A stretch of DNA of 64,000 bases from Euptelea pleiosperma. Its lineage: Eukaryota; Streptophyta; Magnoliopsida; Ranunculales; Eupteleaceae. A program made the position numbers and the translations under genes. Location of the stretch: the NCBI GenBank assembly GCA_035048495.1, contig CM068543.1:29129751-29193750 (forward strand), given 5' to 3'. Position 1 is the stretch's first letter, and each line of letters opens with the position of its first letter. The notes beneath the pieces were generated by a model, which saw only the letters and a program-made list of their open reading frames with translations, ran no database searches and had not been told where the DNA came from. Of this stretch, positions 56,867 through 64,000 are shown in pieces.

Positions 56867-59800
56867 CTAAGTACAATCATCTCCATCGTCAATAAAGGCT
56901 TCATCTGTTGCAAATTGTCCTTCAACCACAATATCGACAATATCATTCCTACTCCAAGTGAGAACCTCATCATTGGTGTCGATTGAATAATCAAAGTGTA
57001 ACCCAGACTCTTTTTCTTGGAAAGACTCTTCTTGAAGCTCATTTGTCGACGCCATATCGTATGTGTCCCGTGGTGCTGTCTTTATTGCGACGCGCCAATC
57101 ATCACTGGTGGTGTCTTGGATATAAAATATTAGTTGTGCTTGATTTGCAAGAATGAATGGTTCATTTGTAGTTAAGGTTCGTCTAACATTAACACAGTTG
57201 AACCCATACTCATCTTGCTTGAATCCCCCACTATTCATGACATCATACCAATGACATTTGAATAACACAACAGTATTCTGGCCGGGATACTGTAACTCCA
57301 GAACTTCATTTAAAATGCCATAGTATCTGATATTGCCTACCATCGGGTTCGGGTCGCTCGCGCTAGTGAAGCTATTTGTCTCTGCAGTTACGAAAACTCC
57401 ACTATTTTGAGTTTTCCTTCGTAGCTCCCTATCGCTTGTGTGAAATCGAAAGCCATTGACAATGTATCCTGAAAATGATCTTATTCTCCAACTAGGACCC
57501 ACACACAACAATTCGAGTGATTTATCTACTTCTTCACCGTTATATCGCATTTGCATCACCTATTCAGATAAAACTTAAATTAATGCCTTTTACATATTTA
57601 AATTTGTATCACATAATATTACAGTTAAAAAGTAAAATTGTTATATATCTAAACCTTACATGTTTTTTAAACCATTGCGCAAAATCCTTATTATGTTTTC
57701 GTTCCAGATCTCTAGGAAGTATACGATTATTAGTCTCCTTGATTACTTCTTTGTGCTTCCTGTACAATAAATAATTAAATTACAATCCAAACCTAAATAA
57801 AATATTAAGTATCAATGTATATGAATAACATAATCTTCATAGATTTTGAACAGTTAGTCTTACTCAATAAATGGGGCGACTTCGGCGCAATTGATGAGCA
57901 CGTAGAGACGAGCTTGTTCCCACTCAGTATTGTTTAACATGCGTGACGTAGCCATCCTAACGGCACGGCCAGTTCTTATAAAAGTGGATACCTTAGCAGG
58001 TGATTCAGCATCAACAACGTCATTATTCCGCTCTGGTCGGTTGAACCTTGTCTCAACCCCATGCAAGTATCTCGAGCAAAATGTCAAAGATTCTTCGCAT
58101 ATATACCCTTCCGATATTGAACCCTCAGGATAGTTTTTATTTCGGACATAAATCTTCAACTTGTGCAAGTACCTCTCTATTGGATACATCCACCGATATT
58201 GCACTGGTCCGGCTATCTTGGCCTCACCAGCTAGATGAATGGGCAAGTGCACTATAATATCAAAAAAAGCCGACGAAAAAATCATCTCTAATTTACAAAG
58301 TGTTACTGCAATCTGCACTTCAAGTTGTTACAGTTTTCCCACCTTTAAGACTTTCGAACATAACTGCCTGAAGAACGTGGACAACTCAATCAACGCTGAA
58401 CAAACGTTCTTAGGTAAGATACCACGTACTGCAAGCGGTAGAAATTGTTGCAAAAGAACACGACAATCGTGACTCTTCAGCCCTCAGATCTTGCACTATT
58501 TGACTTGCACACATCGTGAAAAGTTCGACGAATAATTATCTGGAACCTTGACCTCTTTTAACACTTGACAAAACTTCATTTTTTCAATAGTCGACATCGT
58601 GTGGCATGCCGGAGGTAGTAAACATTTTCTCCCGTCTGATTTTGGGTGAAGTTCTTTCCTTATACGCATTCTCTTCATATCTAGACGAGCCTTCAAGTTG
58701 TCTTTTGAACCTTCTATGTCCAACAGTGTCCCGATCACATTATCACAGACATTCTTCTTAATGTGCATAACATCCAGATTGTGCCGCAACAAAAAATCTT
58801 TCCAATATGGCTATTCGAAGAAAATGCTCCTCTTCTTCTAATTCTTTGGTAAATTACAGTCATCCCTCTTTCTCTTCGTCCCACTGATATCCGTATCTGC
58901 CTTGCCAAATGTGATCTGCTCATAATCATATAATTGATCAAGCACATCCCTGCCAGTCAACGGTTTGGGCGCGTTCCTTGTTTCTGTTTTGCCATCAAAC
59001 GACATTTTATTCTGTCGAAATTTATGATCATGTGCAAGAAATCGACGATGTCCCATGTAACATTCTTTGCGTCCTTCTGTCAATCTTACCGAACATGTGT
59101 CTATGTGGCAAGAGGGACAAGCAAGTTTTCCTTTAGTGCTCCATCCTGACAAGTTCGCTAATGCTGGGAAGTCATTAATAGTCCATATAACTCCTGCACG
59201 GCATCAAAAATTTTGCTTTAAAGAGGCGTCGTATGCCTCAAATCCATCTGTCCACAATTCCTTTAACTCCTCTATTAATGGTTGCAAGTACACATCAATG
59301 TCGTTTCCGAGAGCTTTGGGACCAGGAATAAGCAACGTCAACATGAAAGACGTTGGCTTCATACACATCCACGGTGGCAAATTGTATGAAATAAGAACTA
59401 CAGGCCACGTGCTATGCGGAGTGCTCGTATAACTAAATGGGGTGAAACCATCACTCCCTACTCCAAGTTGAACATTCCTCGATTCAGAATCGAACGCCGA
59501 GTATTGCATATCCAAAGTTTCCCATGACTTAGAGTCTGCAGGATGTCTCAACACACCATCTTTCGTACGACCCTCATCATGCCATCTCATTTGCTCGGCT
59601 ATTTTTGAACACATAAACAACCTCTAAAGTCGCGGTTTCAACGAAAAATAATGCAAAATCTTTGGAGATATTTTGGTACCCTTTGCAAACGAACTAGAAG
59701 CTTTTTCAATAGACTGACCTGTAACTGATTTCCACCTGGACGCACCACATACGACACATCCATTTGCATTCTCATGCTCCTTCCAATATAGCATGCAGTC

Positions 59801-60472
59801 ATTCGGACATGCATCTATCTTCGTGTAATGCAGACCAAGATCTCGAATGATCTTTTTTGATTCGTAATGATTCTTGGGCAACTTTTCACTAGCTGACAGT
59901 GCCTCTTTTAATAATTCAAGTAACATGTCGAACGATTTGTTACTCCATCCGTTTAGACACTTCAGGTGTAATAGCCGTACAATGAAAGATAGTTTCAAAA
60001 ATTTTGTGCAACCTGGATACAGTTCAGTCTCGGCATCCTTCAACATCTCATAAAATTTATTCGCTTCCTGATTTGGCTCAACTGGTCCAGTCTCAGTTGA
60101 TTCATTCTCCTCTTCATGATCAGGAGGGGATATTCCAAATGCATCTTGTAACATTCCTTGCATATCATCGGCCTCACCTTCAACCTCACTCTCACCACGC
60201 TCATCAATCTCATTCCTCATATATTCACCCGCATTTAGAGCCTCCCCATGGCGAATCCAGATGGTGTAATCCGTCATTATTCCATACCATAATAAGTCAC
60301 CATGCGCGTCTTTCCTATCCTTTACGATCACATTCTTGCATTCAAGACAATGACACAAAATCTTGTCCCCAAACCTTGTATTAGCAAATGCAAAATTCAA
60401 GAATTGCTCGACTCCAGCTAGATACTCACGGATATTTCTTGGCTTCTTAATCCAACTTTTATCCATCGGCAT
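56867..60472 (-). pseudogene. TNP2-type CACTA transposase with DUF4218 and DUF4216 regions
   Basis: Exon 1 (60,472-57,864) starts MPMDKSWIKKPRNIREYLAG, the transposase-associated domain, with the zinc-like CHCLECKN. The Tnp2 domain follows (YTIWIRHGEALNAG, YPGCTKFLKLSFIVRLLHLK, ACPNDCMLYWKEHENANGC, LGVGSDGFTPFSYTSTPHST, NDFPALANLSGWSTKGKLAC, and LRHNLDVMHIKKNVCDNVIG). DUF4218 comes next (LCKLEMIFSSAFFDI, GPVQYRWMYPIERYLHKL). Exon 2 (57,759-57,660) carries KHKEVIKETNNRILPRDLER. Exon 3 (57,559-56,867) is DUF4216 (VLFKCHWYDVMNSGGFK, PFILANQAQLIFYIQD). The reading frame is kept across all of exon 1, but stops occur at 59,624, 59,204, 58,838, about 58,806, 58,496 and two more before 58,318. It is therefore defective, apparently by point mutation only. 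No promoter was recognised upstream. Confidence 0.92.
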
Positions 60473-60479
60473 ATCCCTT

Positions 60480-61380
60480 CAGAGCGACGTCACCTTCACC
60501 GAAAAGCACATTGTCACACACGATTCAAGGGCACATGCATGCATCATGCTTCCTATCTCCTCTCTAACGGGTGGGTGGTTCCTATCCCATTCAGGAATGC
60601 GTAATCTCTGTTACACTCAATAGTCAAGTGGTTATTTCCATCTGAAGGAAAATTTTGGCAACATTTCCTTATAGTTCTCCAAGTACACGATTTAGACTAG
60701 GGACAACATGTCACATTGTCTAAATATGTACCCAGAGAATAAAAAGAATGCTTGCCAAAACTGTCATTCAAATAGAAATAACCACTTTAGCTACTGACTG
60801 TACTAGAGATTATGCATTCCCAAACATGTCCAAACTGGACAATTCAAGAATCAACAGCAGACAATTACTCCTCACCACAAACAAGACAAAAAAGTTGTTC
60901 ACTGTACAACTAATCAGTCACATGTAGGTGATAAGGCACAATTGTCACACAATGATTCTTAAACGGGAGATCTAAGGTTCAATGCATGTATATGCATGAT
61001 GTATGTGTGTCAACTATTTACATGATATACAACATAAAGTGAAGAATGATTGAAACTTTAAAACGTTAAGTAAATTAAAATGTTTGCACTTCAATACTAA
61101 CCTTATATTACATACAGCACTACCAGCATACAATGAAGAATTCGATGGTAAAATAATGAAATAAACATTATCATAAGCAATTGAATATAAAATTAGATAG
61201 AATAACAAGTCATGAAATCTACATTATCATAAGCAATTGAATATAAAATTAGATAAAATAACAGATAATAAAAAATTTAACAAAAACCCATGCATATAGT
61301 AGACATGAAGAACAAATCCAATATTTTAATATCAAGATATCCTAATTAAGAACTATACCTACAACTACAAACGAAGCACC
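60480..61380. other. DNA upstream of the transposase, no terminus seen
   Basis: Expected to hold the promoter side and right terminus of the CACTA element. I saw no CACTA-like inverted end, no AGCGGCGG motifs and no gene. A near-identical pair of AT-rich 40-base segments (ACATTATCATAAGCAATTGA) occurs at 61,160-61,200 and 61,220-61,260. Confidence 0.45.
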
Positions 61381-61389
61381 AACGGTCAA

Positions 61390-61570
61390 AAGTCACTAAC
61401 TAGACTAATCTTTGATCAGTACGTCCATCTACGATTTAGCCAAACATCCATACGGTCAGAAATCACTATAAGCACAATGATCTTGGGTCTATATCTCCAT
61501 CTACGAATCAGCCAAACATCCATACGTTCAGAAATCATCAATGAAACTGATTTTGGGACTACGTCTGAAC
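61390..61570. mobile_element. Fragments of family A MITE in tandem
   Basis: Three partial units with AGCCAAACATCCATACG and CAGAAATCA, period about 65-70 bases. Non-coding. Confidence 0.5.
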
Positions 61571-61627
61571 ATCCATAGGTTGTGTGTTATCACTATTACT
61601 GGTTATGGAATTCAGTTGGTGGGGTGA

Positions 61628-61735
61628 AGAAATAAACTTGGTTGATCGATGCAATGCAGCGAAGAAATCAACCTGGTGGATCGATGCAATGCGGCGAAGA
61701 AATCAACTTGGTAGATCGATGCTGGGTAGTGAAAA
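61628..61735. repeat. 35-bp minisatellite, three copies
   Basis: The word GATCGATGC recurs at 61,644, 61,679 and 61,714 within units containing GAAGAAATCAACTTGGT. The small plus-strand open frame at 61,584-61,823 is mostly this repeat. Confidence 0.8.
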
Positions 61736-62149
61736 AAATTCAATAGGTGTAGAAAGTAAGAGGTATTTATACCGGATGACTTTCAAACTGATTTTGGGAC
61801 TCTGTATGGCATCCCAATTATAATAGCTAACAGAAGACTTTTCTTTGTATGGCATCCCATTTCCCAATTTGCATGCATCAGCCTATCTGTAGCTGGTTTA
61901 ATGACAAAAACCTTTTTTCCCATTCCACCCATTCCCAACTTCTTTATATCTTCCTTGTATTTCTGACATCCTTCTTTATCTTCAAGTTGAATGTAACATC
62001 TGAAACATTATTTATCACATGATATATTCTATTGTCAACCCTACAATTAAGAAATTTTAAAACAATATGCACAACCTAGAGTCAATCTAAGCCATATAAC
62101 ATAGACCACAAGGACATGTCATTCACTATACCATGGGTATAGCAGAGCG

Positions 62150-62670
62150 GGGTCAGGGCTGTTATCGGTTGATGAATCACATAATGAATGTAATTACTTG
62201 ACTATAAATCAACCTATTCTAAAATTTCTAACCCCATCAAATGTGGGTTTAAGTTAACGGTAAAAAAATCCATACTTCTTCAACTTGTAAACTATGCTAT
62301 GAATATCAGAATTTCTACTACCATCAAATGTTGGTTTCAAGTTAACAGTAAAAAATAGACAATCCATAATTCTTCAACTTGTAAACCAGCCTATGAATAT
62401 AAGAATGATTTTAATTTTTTTGAGGGTGATCTCCTCAACATATAGACCACACCTACAAAAAATCAACCCATTCTAAAATTTCTAACACCATCAAATGTGG
62501 GTTTCAAGTTAACAATAAAAATAGACAGTCCATAATTCTTCAACTTGTAAAGCAACCTATGAATATAAGAATGATTTGAATTTTTGTCAGGGTGATCTCC
62601 TCACCATGTAGACCACACCTACAGCAAATCAACCCATTCTAACATTTCTAACACCATCAAATGTGGGTTT
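62150..62670. mobile_element. Family B MITE with multiplied interior
   Basis: Begins near GGGGTCAGGGCTGTTATCGG. The interior unit (AATTTCTAACACCATCAAAT, then AATTCTTCAACTTGTAAACC, then GGGTGATCTCCTCA) is present three to four times, the last two at about 167-base spacing, instead of once. No right end was found. A short direct repeat (AATGGGAAGGGTTTCACTTA type) follows at 62,720-62,785. Non-coding. Confidence 0.6.
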
Positions 62671-63329
62671 CATCCATACACCCAAAAATCTCTAAGAATA
62701 AGCCACTTGATTGAAAAATGTGGGAAGGGTTTCACTTATAAACCCTAATCACAACTCTAATGGGAAGGGTTTCACTTATAAACCCTCAATGTTGATGGAA
62801 AAAATCCAATTAGAAAACTGTAGAAACAAGGACATACCTTATCGTGTGAAGTGGCAAACCACCTTTCTATCTTTTTCTTGTCTCTTCACTCACTTTCTCA
62901 CCACTGCAGTATTTCTGTAGATCAGGAGTTGCAATGTTTTAAAATACAAGAAGAGAATGTATACCTCAAACAGTGAATCGAATTTTCACCCTTATAGTTG
63001 TGATAAGGCATTAGTGATGATGGTTTTTAGGCTAGGCAAGATGATAAAGAACTAACAAAAGCACTCGAGTTCGGGATAAACTAACAAGTGAAAAGGAAAT
63101 CAAGAGTCTCCAAGAGACATATGACATCAAATATCTCAGTCTAACTACATAAGTATCCTAAAAATTTATCATCTTATATACTGAAAATACATACACAATG
63201 GACGATATTAGAAAAAATTAATTCAATGGTAACATACCTCATTCAACATCCTATGCAATACATACATTATTGCCTTAAAGTTTTAAATTATTATGACCTA
63301 ATTATAGGTTTTAAGTAAGACTATGCTAT

Positions 63330-63560
63330 GAAATATCCATGCTGTCAATGGGTCCAAAAGAGTGTGCTAAAAACCTAAAATCAACCTAATTAGTGATTTC
63401 TAAGCTTTGGATTAGAGTCATTTTCATGGGTTGATTTTAACCGTGGGAACTTGAGCATTATTTGGGGGACAAGATCGAAAGGTTTGTAATCACTAATTTC
63501 AAAACTTTGGATCTTTGCGCTTAAATCCAACAATAGAAATCACCAATCAAGGTGGATTTT
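63330..63560. mobile_element. Degraded family A MITE
   Basis: Contains ATTAGTGATTTCTAAGC, CATGGGTTGATTTTAACCGT and a complement of the first unit near 63,490, but the outer halves are worn. Non-coding. From 63,560 to 64,000 I saw no gene; the last 200 bases are purine-rich (AAGAGAAGGAGAGCC). Confidence 0.5.
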
Positions 63561-64000
63561 TGCTGTATATATCTGATATTCGCTCAAAAGTGCTTATTTT
63601 AAGCAATTATCCTGTTAGCGTTATTGCATTCTCCTACGTTAAAATACTCTATTTATCTACTTTTCTACGTAAGAGTCTCTTGTGTTGCGTAGAACACACT
63701 TTTCTGGACGAAATGGTATATTTGCATGCATTAAACACATCTTTGGAAGTCTAGACATTGAGTCGTTCTGATAAAGTCTCATTACGCGCTTCTTCTGTCA
63801 CAGGAAACCCCGATGGGACAATTCTCGAGAATGCGGGCCCATAACTGACTGCTAGAGCCTTGGATCAAAGTATAAAGAGCTAGTGGACTTAGAAAAGAAG
63901 ATATGAGCCAAGAACGGAAAGAGCCTGAGAGTCAGAAAGCCTGAGGGAAGATCAAAAGAGAAGGAGAGCCAAACTCTCCAAGAAGAAATTAAGGAGAATA

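Larger units (their letters stand above)
35272..60472 (-). mobile_element. CACTA (En/Spm) transposon, right end not found
   Basis: The left terminus TAGTACAGGAAAATAG is two substitutions from the plant CACTA end CACTACAGGAAAA. It is followed to 35,672 by direct and inverted subterminal repeats of AGCGGCGGTC / GACCGCCGCTAA. The minus-strand genes at 56,867-60,472 (TNP2-type transposase) and 55,000-56,648 (TNPA/Ptta-type) belong to the same superfamily and point toward this terminus. A 179-bp tandem array (48,120-54,960) and an inserted 12-kb LTR retrotransposon lie between. I searched 60,480-64,000 for an inverted terminus and AGCGGCGG repeats and saw none, so that end is lost or outside the window. 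All genes carry stop codons: it is defective unless helped in trans. Confidence 0.8.

Overview
The window is nuclear DNA of a flowering plant. The evidence is the plant gene types (a VQ-motif protein, a remnant of a 4-coumarate:CoA-ligase-like gene), plant splice junctions, and a dense plant repertoire of nested CACTA, Ty3/gypsy Tat-lineage, LINE-1, Helitron, hAT-like and Mutator-like elements. The species cannot be told from the sequence. Most bases are transposon-derived; I support two intact-looking host genes and two broken ones.

Layout. 1-1.5 kb: end of an LTR, a Met-tRNA primer site, a short-period tandem repeat in place of gag-pol, then a polypurine tract and the start of a second LTR. 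4.0-4.2 kb: one exon of a 4CL-like gene with a broken reading frame. 4.4-9.0 kb: small palindromic and hAT-like elements and a cluster of CCAATCGATTGG palindromes. 12.2-13.7 kb: four Helitron-like elements joined head to tail. 13.7-15.2 kb: MITEs and a local duplication. 15.5-16.6 kb: intronless VQ gene with a TATA box and an overlapping upstream ORF. 16.9-20.2 kb: more MITEs, one with a perfect 10-bp target-site duplication. 20.8-24.0 kb: two pieces of a decayed L1 LINE (reverse transcriptase, then RNase H and poly-A), the second inside another repeat. 24.3-29.9 kb: MITEs, a solo-LTR-like stretch, a Helitron and a hAT-like element filled with MITE copies. 30.4-31.5 kb: minus-strand gene for an uncharacterised membrane-anchored protein with WD-like repeats. 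33.2-33.8 kb: spliced 5' exons of a minus-strand gene whose 3' part is not recognisable. 34.0-34.9 kb: another Helitron copy.

From 35.27 kb to at least 60.47 kb lies one large CACTA (En/Spm) transposon on the minus strand. It has a TNP2-type transposase gene (56.9-60.5 kb, DUF4218 and DUF4216 regions, several nonsense codons but no frameshift) and a TNPA/Ptta-like gene (55.0-56.6 kb). It also has about 38 copies of a 179-bp monomer (48.1-54.96 kb) and a terminus with AGCGGCGG-type subterminal repeats (35.3-35.7 kb). Splice-like sequences at 54,999 and 35,925 suggest the array lies in the last intron of the TNPA-like gene. A 12-kb Tat-lineage Ty3/gypsy element (35,994-48,084, two LTRs, near-perfect target-site duplication) has landed between the array and the terminus. 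That retroelement carries dual RNase H domains on the minus strand. On the plus strand it has its own TATA box and a four-exon antisense gene of the Transposase_28 type.

The most notable structures are the nucleosome-sized array inside a transposon (apparently intronic, with multi-monomer duplications), the TATA-driven spliced antisense gene in the retroelement, and the head-to-tail Helitron chain.
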